A DNA stretch of 64,000 bases from Xiphydria camelus (lineage: Eukaryota; Arthropoda; Insecta; Hymenoptera; Xiphydriidae), in NCBI GenBank assembly GCA_963678675.1, contig OY783195.1:22110283-22174282 (forward strand), in the 5' to 3' direction. Positions 45,149 to 57,900 of this stretch are shown here, piece by piece. The translations under genes were made by a program, and so were the position numbers. Within the stretch, counting starts at the first letter, position 1; each line of letters begins with the position of its first letter. The notes under the pieces are model-generated. The model was given only the letters and a program-made list of their open reading frames with translations, did not search any database and was not told the origin of the DNA.

Positions 45149-45828
45149 AATGCCACATAACCATTATACGTACCTACATAAACCTTGCGTCGCGCGACGG
45201 AGATGACGAGGGTGAGGTGCTTGTACCCGGCTACCTGTGCGACTTGACTTTAACGTGCTTAGTCATACGCCTTGTTGCATAACTGCACCTAGAGGGGGCC
45301 CGACTAGTGTCGAGTAATTGCTCGTGGGTCGCGTGCGCAAGTTGATGAATCCTAATTAAATTATCCCGGCGTCTATGGATCGTGGTTCATTGAAAAACAT
45401 GGCAAGGCGAGAGAAGGATCGCGCGATAGAGCGTATCAAAGTCGCTATTAGCACGGAACTAAATTGGATCAAGCCTAAAATCAATTGGTGCGTTATTCTT
45501 GCGAGAAAAGCGCATCTTCGCTGATATCACATGCTCGTATATCATGCAACGTTGGAGTCTCTATTAATCTTGATGTAACATTATACTTCGGTTTTTCGTC
45601 TTTTATTTTTATTTTGTATTTCAATAAGTTGTGAAATTAAATTATTAATGCAACACTTTTTAGAGTGGTATAAATCCTGAGGTCTTCTCGCTCCTGGTAT
45701 TAATCCGTATTCTGTTCTTTGACGTTATAAGCCTTGAAATTTGTTTATTAATAGAGTCTATATCATCGCTTGAAATATACAGGTGGTATAGAAATAATCA
45801 TTAATTAAAATAATAGAAAAAGTATGTA
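45149..45828. other. Upstream flank of atonal
   Basis: Balanced composition near 45150-45350, then AT-rich. No gene was recognised. It probably holds regulatory DNA of atonal. Confidence 0.35.
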
Positions 45829-46231
45829 GGGTAAACCACCCAGTTATTGGACACTTTGCAGTTATTGGGCAGTCTGATTTAAATAAATAAAAACTAGGAA
45901 TCTTGTTTTTATTTATTTAAATATTATTAAAAGCCGTACCTGGCTTATTGATTCTTGACTGTCCAATTACTGGATTGAGTATTTCCCAAAAAATAAGAAC
46001 ACTGTTCAATAACTAAGTTTTTTGACTTTATCCCAATTTTTTATTGTTGAAAAAAAATATATTTTTATATTCTTTCCAACTTAAAATTGTAAGTTACTAG
46101 AATATAAAGCCAATAGATTTGCAATTAAAACAAGCCACCACTCATACATATCTCTAGGTAGAAAAATATCTTTTTAACATGGTTTCAAATATTGTAAAAT
46201 GCTTAAATGTCCAATAACTGGGTGGTTATCC
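45829..46231. mobile_element. pogo/Tigger-like MITE, 403 bp, TA-flanked
   Basis: The left end GGGTAAACCACCCAGTTATT and the inverted right end GGATAACCACCCAGTTATTG share CCACCCAGTTATTGGACA. TA at 45827-45828 and 46232-46233 is the target duplication. AT-rich and non-coding. Confidence 0.82.
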
Positions 46232-46233
46232 TA

Positions 46234-48597
46234 CTTCATATTCTAGTTGAATTCTTGGTACCTAGTATTGTATTTTTTCAACTAAGTCGGCATTCATAAT
46301 CAGGCTTCAAGGAATATAAGATGATTTTAAAACAACTTGGGAAGTTTCTCATTAGTCAAAACGTATTTTTTGAGACTGTTTATATTTGGAACCTGACTAT
46401 GAATACCATTCTTAGCTAGACTAATCCGTAACAATGAAAGAATGTCAGAAACCGCAAAGTGTTTATATAATATATACATAGGTAGTCGACACTATTTGAA
46501 AGTTGCAATTACAACATTAACGACTATCACGAGCTATGATTTGTAAAGTTCTGAATATAAAATAAAAAATTCCACAAAGAGAAGAAATGTTTCTTGGATA
46601 TTTTAGGAACATTTTCCATTGACACATCTTTCAAACGTATTCTAAAATATTTGTTATAAATGCAGCCGTCAATTTGAAAATATCAAGAGATATATTATGC
46701 CGCGACGATTGCTGCGGGAAAATATTGAAAACCCGTAAAACTTGTATATCGTCGTTGACGTAACGGAGGATATTATGGTGTAGTAGGTATCTACAACGAT
46801 ACTGCCCAATAGAGAAATATCCGTAGAATTGTTCAGGACGGACCTCCTTACAGCTTCTGAAAGCTATTTTCATTCTTATTATGCGCTCCGTTCGATCAAT
46901 GGAATCACCAGCTCCTAGAATCTTCGAGGCGCAGCCAAAGCCAACATTCACGAGCCTGCGGGGACGAAAGGGCGAACGAGTCGCCGAAGCCGAGTGGAAC
47001 GTCGGAAAGCATTTCGCCGTATTTATGTTTCACCGAGAGAATCTTTCTCGCCATGGATTCCTACTAATCATTATTATTACAAACGCATCGGATAGCCGTA
47101 CCTTCGGATCGGGAGCTCGATTCACCTATGACAACACGCAGCATCGGATCCATAGCATTACGAAAATATAACCGCTTGGATCGTCATCTCTTTCAAACTT
47201 CGATTCGCTATCGATACGCTTATACTGTTCTTACATTTTATTCGTAAATATGCAATGTTTTAAAAGGGAAATAGATTAATCTTAGAAAATTTCCATTAAC
47301 TTTGATCATTACTGAGTAGGTACCTACTTTGATCGTGATTAGTAATTAATCGAAAGAGTTAAAGGCAAAAATAGTTTTGTTTAATCATACTCTATTCTAT
47401 TTTTTTTAAGGTAAGTACCGTAATGGATTCAGTATATACTGACTAATCCATATGCAGAAATCAACGCGTTAAGGAAAAATTAGTAAAGATTAATCTAAAA
47501 GCAAAACCACTTAAAACACGATAAAATACGGTAAAAATGCCCGACGTGTCAAAATGAAACGTTTTTATTCGATATGATATGATATACCGTTTCTTGATAG
47601 CGCTATTTTTCACGATTTACATCCATTCATTGTTTACTCTCTTTTATAGCTTCATTGCGTAAATCAATTACGCAACTTCGAGTAGTGAAAAGTAATATCT
47701 AAATTAAATTCTAATCACTTCGATTATGATAATTCGCGAAACAATAACGAGAAAGGCCTCGCGATACTTATATCTACAATTTCGAAACCCCGAAGACCCT
47801 ATATAGATTTTTAGATCCCGAACTCATCGAGTGTCAGTGTTACTAATTCTACATAGTTAGCGCGCCCAACAAAATTACTATATTTACCGTACCGGTGAAT
47901 AATCGCGAACAGCGCGTGGCCCTTTATCAACTAGCGATCTTCGAAGTTCCGGACATTAATTTCTTGCGTTCCGCCGAAAATCAATATACATATATCCGGT
48001 CACGGCATGCCATCGTTTCACGATCTTCCGAGTTAAATGTTTGCCAGAGATCACGAAGCCACTGTTGCAGATTCTAGACGCTTCTACGTAGCAACAGAAG
48101 GGCTGACACCCCATTGGCATACGTGATATACAGATTCTCGGAGAATTCTTTGAAGTCCATCATGCGAACGCAGTCCGTCGTTCTTTGTGAGCGGTAATAG
48201 TTGAATACAATGTGGTTCGGATTCTCAACGAGACCGCTCCCGTAGGCGGCTTATTACCGCCATTGTGTTTTTAGATCGATCCTCTTTACCGGTGAGAAAA
48301 ATCAGTAGCATTTCGAACTCAGCACGCGCGCCGTCTCGCCGTTTCGCTAATGAGTTTCAAATCGTCTTTCCCTGGACGGCGCTGGAGGGACAAGGAAGGC
48401 ACGTAAACGCGTGCGGCTTCTGACCGCTTCACGGTGTTGTGAGTTTTTATTTGCGTCTCGGTCGAATGACTCGATAATTTGTACGGGCGCGTGTCTGCGG
48501 TGTTACTTTGTATAGGGAAATATTCTGAAGAGCTTCGGTTGCGTTTGAACGGAATGATATCGAAAAAGTGGACAGTTGAATACTTCATCTTATCGAT
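46234..48597. other. Unassigned DNA
   Basis: AT-rich with GC-richer patches at 46880-47110 and 47880-48500. Short open frames there (96 codons at 46881, 89 at 48319 minus) have no recognisable motif. Duplicated ATATGATATG words occur near 47570. Confidence 0.3.
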
Positions 48598-48912
48598 CCT
48601 CTGTGATCATACTAGAGGGGTATGCTAATACCTTAATTAGAAGGGGATTCTGGTAAAATGATAGAATACGAATTGCATGATTGTGATATTGTTGAAGTTA
48701 AATATATCGATTTAATAGAAAAAAAGAATTTTAAAAAGTTCCTCGGACCTTTTCCAGTCGCCTTAATTGAATTCGTTTAAAATTCTTTTTTTCTATTAAA
48801 TCGATAGGTATATTTATTTCAACGATATCACAATTATGCAATTCGTATTCTATCATTTTACCAAAATCCCCTTCTATCTAATCTATTCTAAGATCTAGTA
48901 TGATCACAGAGG
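48598..48912. mobile_element. Hairpin MITE, 315 bp, two-tier inverted ends
   Basis: The outer inverted words CCTCTGTGATCATACTAGA (left) and the same word inverted (right) bracket unequal spacers, then inner arms of about 100 bp begin GAAGGGGATTCTGGTAAAAT and GAAGGGGATTTTGGTAAAAT. Loop near 48745-48765. Confidence 0.8.
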
Positions 48913-48958
48913 TTTAAATCATGAGTGTTCATCCCTACGAATTTATTGTATGCTTATA

Positions 48959-49884
48959 GGGGAGAGTTGCCGATATCGTACTGCTTCCTAAATCGTACCA
49001 CTTCACTTTCTAAGTGAAAACGAGTAGATGTAGCCCTCTAATAGCGACTACTTGAACTATTTGCTTGCCTTAGTGGTGGGAAAAAGTTATTTACGCTCGT
49101 GACAGCGTGCTCCATTATACAGAGCTTTTTCGATTTCATAGGTTGTTGATATAGTTTCTGGAGGTCACACGTAAGGATATATTAGCTAATAAGAGGTACG
49201 TATTCATAGTTTTGATGATAATCTATTGAAAATACAAATAATTTAGTGTTCAAAAGTATTGCTAAAACAAAGAATAGATTTAATTTGAGGTTAAGAATAA
49301 TGTTTTCTTTTTTAAAAACCGGGTTGCCTAAATTGTACCTCCTTTAGTTTTCTAAATCGTACTCAACCTCGGCCCAGCCTAATGAGGTTGTCATTGCAGT
49401 GAATCCAGATGAATGATTTTGTAACATGTGAATTGATCTCAGTCGAGGACATGATTCAATGTCTACGTTGCAGCATATGGGTTCATGAAAGCTGTGCAGG
49501 TGTGAAACCGGAATAGAAATTTTTTTTTGTGTAGACTGTAAGGTAGATTAGGTTTTTTTGATACTTTTATGTAAACCTAATAAAGTTTTTTTTCTAACAT
49601 CATTGTGTTTTAAGCTATAATCAAGCATGTTCATATTTCAAACCACAAAGGTACGATTTGGGAAACCTGTGGTACGATTTAAGCACTTAGGATCCTAAAT
49701 CGTACCACTTGCAGAACTTTAGAAAATCCTCTTTTTTATAAATGTAATAAAATATTTTGTTAATATTATGGCAGAACATGACAAATAACTAATTAAAGGT
49801 TTCAAAAAAACATGCATATTAGCATAAACAATGGCTGGTAACAGGTAACAACCAAAATGTGGTACAATTTAGGCAACTCTCCCC
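48959..49884 (+). mobile_element. pogo/Tigger-like remnant, 926 bp, TA-flanked
   Basis: The left end GGGGAGAGTTGCCGATATCG and the inverted right end GGGGAGAGTTGCCTAAATTG match, with TA on both sides. Words such as CTAAATCGTACCAC recur inside. The region about 49450-49542 keeps a PHD-like finger, so this is a deleted copy of an autonomous element. Confidence 0.82.
49451..49542 (+). pseudogene. PHD-type zinc finger remnant of a transposase
   Basis: Reads IQCLRCSIWVHESCAGVKP, a stop, then FFFCVDCK. The C-x2-C...W-V-H-x2-C-A-G...C-x2-C pattern is that of a PHD finger. Some insect pogo/Tigger-type transposases carry one at the C-terminus (from memory), so it is the tail of the original transposase. 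One stop codon disrupts it, and the catalytic domain is gone. Confidence 0.65.
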
Positions 49885-50099
49885 TACTAATTCAATTCTT
49901 CCAATGCACCTCATGGTAATTTTATTATATTCAACTCTAAGATTTGGTTGAAGTCATACTATTACGTCCTATTATAGTCGCATGGAGGTTCCGTAGGTTG
50001 TAGGACGTTCTTTTCTTAGAAAATCATTGTTTTTACTTTGTTACTGCTCAGTGAAGGGTGCGTATGTTCTTTTGTATTACTAATTTACACCTGAATTTA

Positions 50100-50691
50100 A
50101 CCCTTCGTTACTCACGTGGGTTTTTGAAATATAAGAGCTTACCTGGGGTGTACCATACACGCCAGTTAAAAATTAACGTTTTTTTAGTGAAAAATTGAAA
50201 TTTTTTAATACTTTTCTCTTTCTTTTAAAGCTTGAGATATTGCCTAATGATCTCAACATTTAAAAAGAATAAATTTCGTCATTTTCTAATTGAAAATAAA
50301 ACTCGCAGTCTCGGTACATGAGGTCTCGGTTTTCAGACGCTCAGATCTCCCTGCCGACTTTTATTAAAAAATAGTTTAAATAATAGACTGAGGGCAGTTA
50401 TCATACTCTCGTTTTATTAACGAAGGACAAATTAACAAATTGGAACAAGTTTTATAGAAAAATATTAAATATTAAGTTAATATCAGATTGTTAAAAATCA
50501 CTTTTTAACACTTTACAGCGTTCTATCGGATAAATAAATCGGTTTTGTCTTGCGCTTTTGGTGCCAAATTCTTTAATGAAATGTTCTCGAAAAGTACTGA
50601 AAGTGCCAACCTCGAAAAAAAAACTCTAGGCGTGGCACGCAAATAAATGAGGCTGGGGTGTCGCCTACACCCCACGTAAGCAACGAAGGGT
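50100..50691. mobile_element. TIR element family with CCCTTCGTT ends, copy 2
   Basis: The left end ACCCTTCGTTACTCACGTGG and the inverted right end ACCCTTCGTTGCTTACGTGG. It is in reverse orientation to 29490-30324 and lacks the nested hairpin. Internal matches to copy 1 include GTACATGAGGTCTCGGTTTT. No coding. Confidence 0.82.
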
Positions 50692-52188
50692 ATAAACAAA
50701 GTTTTAGCAGGATACCGACATTTTCTATGGGATAATCTACTAGCCACATTTTGATGAAATTAAATTATTCATCATTAACGAATACTCTTTCACTTATTTG
50801 ATACATAAGCACCCTGGTGAATGGTCTAAGGACATTATTCCACCTATTAGGATTACTAACACTGTTTTCGTTTTAAAATAATTTGAATGTGGGAACTTAT
50901 GTCGGAAAAACAGTGCTTTGCCAACAAATACTCACGTTTTCCAGCCGTTAATGTGTCAAAATTTGTCCGTTTTAAGGAAAACGTTGTAATAAAAACTTTA
51001 TTTCTAGACTGCACTGAGAAAAATGAGTAGCTCTGCCTATTGAATTTCTGACTCTTAAAGCTATATTCGAGTCTTTTGGCACAAAAGTAGTGTCGTCTAG
51101 GTACGAGAGTCAAACGCTTGCACCGGACGCATTCCGCTTGCAAGAACGATATAGGATAGCTGCGGGAGTTGAACGACGGATAACTTCTAGCAGCCACGCA
51201 ATGCTCGAATATGTCAAGTGAGCGGTTTCGCATTACATTATTATGTAGAAAAAAAAGGTACAATATCGCCAAATGCCGCCGTCCTTTCATTTAAATTTAT
51301 TTTTCTATTTCATGGATAAGTATTATACATTGCCATAGCAATTCTATTAATGATTGACTTGAGCGTAGATGTACTCGTAAGTATACGCATGGTTCCTCTG
51401 CACCCGTGCGTATAGCTCCCACGGCTATACTGGATTAGTTGCTGCATCAGTTTAAAAAAATGCCTCCAGTAATTGAAACGTATCTCTCCAAGAGTTTCCT
51501 CGCGTTGTTACAATAACTTATATATTGGTAACTAAGTGGTATTGCTCTGCAATTGGTGATTACAGCAATGCATATTCCTCATATGACAATGATTATTGCT
51601 ATAATAAAAAGCACGCATGCAGCAATACTTTAGTTTGTTATAAGAGCCATTCATTTTTCTCAATGTGAAGAAAGTAAATAATTGCAAGTCCTCAGTCTTT
51701 GGTATCGACCCATCGAAACGCCAGAGTTTTACGTTTGCTGGGATCGTTATACCGAGAAGTAAGGAAGTACGGAGTTTCGAGGAATGTCGTTGTACCCGAA
51801 TGGACATCCCTTTGTTCCGAGCGCGTGGGGATCACTGAGAGAAGAAAAAATAGATTGTATCTGCAAAAAGGGTGCAAATACCTCAGGGGCGTAAGGTCCA
51901 GTTACATCTTTACTCGCTCAATTAGCGAAAACAGGTAGGATAAAGTTTGCGGTGAGCGCGACGGTGGTCCGAGGCAACCCGATCTCTGTCATTCCCCTCG
52001 TACAGCCGTCTTGGATTTCGCGATCACCCGGTCCCCAAAACTCTTCCTAAGTAGCAGAACGATAATACCCGTACCTTAAAACCGCGCATCTTACTCGTTC
52101 CCTTTCGTTCTCTCCCTTTCTTTCGTCGTTTTAATGCATCGCGAGACTTCTTGAAGGTTCGCAAACCTCTAGCTTCCGATATGTATTA
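50692..52188. other. Unassigned DNA
   Basis: Several short frames on both strands (144 codons at 50856-51290, minus) are without motifs. GC-richer around 51880-52150. No transposon ends were seen. Confidence 0.3.
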
Positions 52189-52477
52189 GGTGTACAAATA
52201 AGTTTTAGGACACTTCCATTTCATGTCATAAATTAATTCAAAATTACTGCTCACATATGATATGGTAGCACTTGTTATGTAGTATTGAAACATAAGGGAG
52301 TCATAGATATAACCTTTAAATTCTGTGTATAAAACATGCATTACCAATAAACTTTTTATTAGACACTGCATTCGCTAAGAATTCCATCAAGGAAAAAGTG
52401 TTAAGAAAACATGTAAATCGATCTGTTGTGTTCTTGGGGACAACATTGTATCTAAAAGTATATGTGAGTATTGGTAG

Positions 52478-53282
52478 GGTAAAGTTGGAAGAGAGATGTG
52501 GTATAAAAACTATATTTGTAGAATAAGCAATACTTAATTGATAATGTGGATAGAGCGAACAATAAAAATAGGAATTTGTAAAGGAACGACCAAAAGTGTT
52601 ATCGAGTTTTGTAAAAAATTTGTCAAACGAAAATATACCAAAAACCAACTCACACGCCCTAGTATGGGTGAGATGGCGGCAGTCGAAAAAATTGGTGGGG
52701 GTGAGTGGTTTTTCAAGAATAGGCTTCAAAATAAAAAGTGCAACTACTTTTAATGCCAAATAACAAAAACAAAAATACAAAATCATCTTAAATAATTAAA
52801 CTTAAAGAAAAATATCAAAGTATTGATTATTCCAACCACATAAACTTAAAACATCTTTAAGAAATAATAAATCTTAATAATAACACGTCAAAGTTATTTC
52901 GCTTTTCTGCCACTTTTCTGAATTCTTGTACATGAAGTACGGAACGAAATTTAAGGTTAGGAACAATATTTAAAAGTTTACCAAGTGAAATGACCAAACC
53001 AAATACATTCAAATCAGAATCAAAACTTACTGGATGCCTAATTATTATTACACAAAAAAATAATCAGGGCCAATACAATATACAGTTATATTTATTACAC
53101 AGTTACAGTTTTATTTATTTTACCTTTTGATGAGAAAAACAGCCGTTCCGTAACACACACTTACTGCACATGTGTAGGTACTAATCATCTGTGTCACCAA
53201 CTGAATCAATGTTGCCACACAGACAAAGAAATTATTTGACTGAACCGTCTCACCCGCTACGCCATCTCTCCCGACTTTACCC
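52478..53282. mobile_element. Nested TIR element, 805 bp, TA-flanked
   Basis: The left end GGGTAAAGTTGGAAGAGAGA and the inverted right end GGGTAAAGTCGGGAGAGATG, with TA on both sides (52476-52477, 53283-53284). The longest frame (156 codons, 52316-52786, minus) crosses the element border, so it is not a gene of the element. Terminal GGGTA is shared with 45829. Confidence 0.75.
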
Positions 53283-53284
53283 TA

Positions 53285-54150
53285 TAAGAGATTTAAAGAC
53301 GGTGATTTTGATGTTAGTAACCGTGAACGTACCGCGGCCCCTGTAAAAGTGGACGACCAGGAACTGCAAGCGTTGCTGGATGAAAACTTTTGCCAGACAG
53401 AAAAATAACATTCAGAACAGCTAGGAGTAACTCAACAAATTATTTCCTATCGCTTTGATGCAATGGGAAAGATTCGAAAAGGAACAAAGTGGGTGCCACA
53501 CTCTTTGACTCAAGCAAATAAAAATAGCCGTCTTTTGACATATGTTTGAATCTTTACAACAAGCAACAAAAAAAAGTTACTTGTGGAAAATTGTGACCGG
53601 CGATGAGAAGTGGATTTATTTTGATGATCCGAAATGCTAATATCATTGGATTAACCCTGAGGAGCTGACGACATCGACGCCAAAGAGCGATATTCACTGT
53701 AACAAACTCATGCTGTGTATATGGTGGGATATGAAAGACGTACTCCATTATGAACTTCTGAAACCTGGCCAGACAGTTACTGCCGATCGCTATCGTCAAC
53801 AATTAATACAATTGAACCAAGAAATTGACCAAAAGCATCCATTTACTGGCAAAGAAAAACGTCCAGTAAAGATTCTCCATGACAATGCCAGGCCTCATGT
53901 GAGTAGACCGGTCAAGGATATACGTTAATGGCTCTTGGATGGGAAGTTGTACCACACCCGGCGTATTCACCAGGCTTAGATCCAACTGATTTTTACTTGT
54001 TTCGGAAAATACAAAACGAATTATCTGATGTGCGATTCAAAATATTTGAAGAAGTTGAAAAATGAGTCAATAACTTCCTTATTTCGAAAAATGAAACTTT
54101 CTTTGCGGAAGGCATCCTCGGAAGGCGGAGGGGGATTATTTTGATGAATA
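53285..54150 (+). pseudogene. Mariner transposase relic (second subfamily)
   Basis: Begins RFKDGDFDVSNRERTAAPV, then DDQELQALLDEN. Catalytic blocks IVTGDEKWIYFDDPK (first Asp), [14 protein letters not shown] (second Asp) and LDPTDFYLFRK (third Asp) are all present, but in different frames with internal stops (after FDDPKC, after VKDIR, near EVEK). The 5' end of the coding part is missing because of the nested element or deletion. It differs from the copies at 8071 and 61480, so it is a separate mariner lineage. Confidence 0.85.
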
Positions 54151-54224
54151 AATGTATTTTACTTTTAAAAAAAATAAATTTTGAATTTTTGCAAAAGTGT
54201 CCTAAAACGTATAAATCTTATGTC

Positions 54225-54800
54225 TATCTAAGCCCTGTTAAAAGTTAAAAAAAACGTCTCTTCCATTATTATTGAGAACTGAATAACTGCGCCTTAAAGT
54301 TTACGTATTACAAAGAAGTTTTTTATAAAGACATAAGACTAAGTATTTTATAAAAGAGAAAATGATATGTACCTATATGGTAATATGAATACTTTATCAA
54401 AAACTTCCTTTTTCCAAGGAAGGTAAAAAACAGAACATATTGTTAATATGTCTCATAAAGTGGCATGCTACAAACTGTACGATAAATCGAGTCGTATGAT
54501 ACTTATACTTAAATTACAAATGATGAAATAATTTAATTCAACATATCTTTATTATAAACTTCAATTTATTAACGAATAACATATCATAGAAAAATTAGAG
54601 GATGTCGCCACCTTAAAACTCCACTCTCAACTAGAGTGACTAACACCAATACTTCATGTTAAATTGTTGATCATACTATGTTAGAAAATCGTTTCTTCAA
54701 TTGAGACAATTAAAGAACGCAGCTTGGTCTGCAGGCCTGCAGATGCAGAGGCAATGAACAGCACTCGATTTCAGCCCCGAGTCAAAAGCCGCATTGACTA
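54225..54800. other. AT-rich DNA with no recognised gene
   Basis: No coding frame, RNA gene or element end seen. Confidence 0.35.
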
Positions 54801-54940
54801 AGGGCCGGTTGTACAACATGCCGATACACTGCCCGATAGAGTTATCCTGTCGACAAGCCCGCTTTTAACACGTCAAAAGCGGACTTGTCGGCAGGATAAC
54901 TCTATCGGGCAGTATATCGGCATGTTGTACAACCGGCCCT
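54801..54940. mobile_element. Near-perfect hairpin MITE, 140 bp, TA-flanked
   Basis: The arms (about 65 bp) start AGGGCCGGTTGTACAACATG on both strands and differ at only a few positions. TA flanks both ends (54799-54800, 54941-54942). The loop is about AACACGTC near 54867-54876. Confidence 0.9.
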
Positions 54941-54942
54941 TA

Positions 54943-57900
54943 TTCGACTCTCAATCGCGCGAGGTGGTGAGAATTCTAGGCGAAGATAATTACGGGGTGT
55001 CGCTTATAATTACTATGGTTCATATACTGCTACTTGCTGAATATTACAGGTGTCGGAATTGAAACAACGCAGCCGTCCATATTTCCGTTTAACAATGTCA
55101 AAAACGTGTCTATTGACGGCCGAACGATCGGAGCTCTGAAAGAGTAACGATACGTTCCACGACTCTCTGCTCTTTTCGCATTTTGTTCAGTTATTAAATG
55201 AAGACGAGGGTCACGGATTAGAGGACCGATGTAATTTGGTGAAACCTTTCAAAGGGTCTAGCCGGTGACTGGTCCAGAAATTGGCATTTTCCAAGGATTA
55301 AACTCGCCGACCAACGATAAGTAGACGCTTCAGTATTTGCCGCAGCGTTCGAAAACTAAAGGACGAATTACAATTGGTACAGACTTATTTTCAATCTTTT
55401 GAAGACATTGACTTGACCAATCGTTGCTCAATTGTAGACTAATTTATTCCGTACACTAGATGATATCGATAAATCTCAAAAATTTTAAATTGTAAGAGTC
55501 AAGTGTAATGACAACTTTGTAAAATATTCCTGCAGTGCTACGACAGCTAATTATTATTAAACTACTCAAAACTGTTTAAACGTTCTTTAGAATATTACAT
55601 TATTCGTTAATATAAGCTGGAATATTAATAAACAAAGTCATGCTCAAAGGTCAATATAAAAAGTTGCATCACCGATGGTATAACGTTCCCGTAACGAGAG
55701 ATCCACCGTGAGCGAGATTTTTGAGCTAACTCCATAGAAAACCCATCGAAACCATTCTATTACAGATGTTTCTGGATTCTGGAAACGCAATTTTATTCGT
55801 GATATATTTTTATAACAAACGAGCCGCGCGATCGCCTACGCCACTCGTTTAACTGACCGGCCGAGAAATTGATTGCTTTCATCTATTACATCTCGTTCGG
55901 GGATGGTATTGCTCCGGTGAAACCGGCAATTAGGGCCGCGAACTAGAACCCTGCCCACTTCTGCGGGAGAATCTGGATCGAGTATAGAGCGCCGCCGCGA
56001 GTTTGCGAAGTGGCCGACGCTTCGGATGAGAAACAGTCCTTCAGGGCGGCCGTACCGGTATACGAGCCTATGGGGGTGGGTCCGCGCGGATACGCCCTGG
56101 GCGTGAGCCGAGTAATTAAATACAAAGTGAACTCATTTGTGGAGCTCGGTGGCAAATAACATGTTATCCGGCAACTAGCCGTAATTTATGAGAGCGCATG
56201 AACGGTAGGCCGGACTGCCGGACGAGCCAATGAATATGCATCCCTCGATAGAGACGTACAACGTCAAATTTGTACGCACTAACGATCAATTACTTCGATG
56301 GAGAAAAAACAAAACACATCCACTGGAAAATTGATTCTTATTATAGGAATTTAACTTTGTCGGCAGTCTCGGAAAATCGGAGCACATCAAATAGAAAATA
56401 GTTAACTTTTGTACCCTTCCGATTGAATTTATTACTTCACAGTTCTGGAATGTTTCACGTAATTGCGATTCGGCGTCGACAGGTCGAAAGAAAAACGCGA
56501 AGGAGGAGAGAAGCAAAGACAATCCGCAGCCGGAGCGAGGCGCGGCTCGTATAGAACGAATAGATAGAGCCCCACATAACGGACTCCGTGGGTGATCTCC
56601 CCATGGGGTCCTTCGAACGAAAATTACGAATTATGTGATTTTAACGGGTGTGGTTTACGCGAGGCCTTCGCCATGAATCAAAGGATACGGCCTATGTGGA
56701 AAAATCATTTTTGATCATTTGTTTCACCGTTGGATACATCTCAATTTCCAATCGAGAGAGACCGATGCTCCTCCGCCCGTTGTGCTATATATTCCTTCCG
56801 ATATTTAATGCGTCATCGTGAAAAGCCTCGGTTATATATTCTCTTTAAGTGCCCTCTGTCAACATTATTGCGGTTGGTAGTATTAAAAACAGTTCGCGAA
56901 AAATTCTCAATAAATTTCTAATGATTTCCTTGTAGCGAAATAATTTGGAAACCATTCGGCGCGATCTTTTACAGGTCGGAAATAGGTTTTCATAAACTAT
57001 TATGACTAAAAATTTGTTAATTGATTATTAAAGTTGGAGTTGATGATTGTCATGCCTGAGAATGTTTGAGATCAATTTGACAGGCTCCAAAACTTTCAGC
57101 TAGGTTAGACATATTGTTTACTTACGAAAAATGTGAGGTAATTTCCAACCTGTGATTTGCTGTGCACTAATGATCCAAAATATTTCACTGCGATGTCTTC
57201 GACACAGCGTTATTACTCAGGGCGGTGGATGATGCGGTAGCGGACCATTTTTCCGATAACTAGTAAATATTTTGTTTTGAACCTTTCGCACATGTTACTG
57301 ATAGATGTAATGATCAATTTTTTCTCCATTTTGAATAAGCGTAATATTCAGGAATGATATATTCTCCGGCGTTACTATGCCAATGAGTTTCACTAGATAT
57401 TTTACCGACAGCGAGATCATTCTCAAATGTTGCGCGAGAAGTTTGTTCTACGGTTTTTCGAAGTCCCTAAAACCGACAGAGGGCCCTTAACTAATATAAA
57501 TAAGCTTGATTACATGTTTACATTTGTTTTTCGTGGGAAAAATTTTATATGATCCGATTGAAATTGAGAAAACTGCAGGAGGCGCGAATAAATAATAGTC
57601 GAACATGCTCTGTTAATTTATTATTATTACATATAGTTTTATTCTATCAAGGAAGAACTAATCGAAAATCTCAAGTCCGTTACTTTAACAAGCAAGACCC
57701 TACTCTAGATGAAATCCGCCATATAAAATGAGTGGCGAGGGTTAGGTGTCGCTCCATTTCTTGGAACGTCATTATCGCATTACTCGGTTCCGCTTCCAGC
57801 TCCTGAATGATCCTTCGCCGCATCTCCAGATTCCACCATTTCCAGGCTGCACTTTAGAAGCCTCATAGCGGTCGTAATTGCGATTCCGTGCGTGCTTTTG

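Larger units (their letters stand above)
52189..54224 (+). mobile_element. Mariner element with nested insertion
   Basis: The ends share GTTTTAGGACACTT about 15 bp in from each terminus (left 52202-52216, right inverted near 54196-54210), with TA outside. Inside are about 290 bp of mariner 5' DNA, a nested 805 bp element (52478-53282), then the transposase relic. Confidence 0.75.

Noticed and set aside
50856..51290. 144-codon minus frame
   Set aside because: No recognisable motif, low-complexity composition; treated as chance.
52316..52786. 156-codon minus frame
   Set aside because: It crosses the border between mariner DNA and the nested TIR element and shows no transposase motif.
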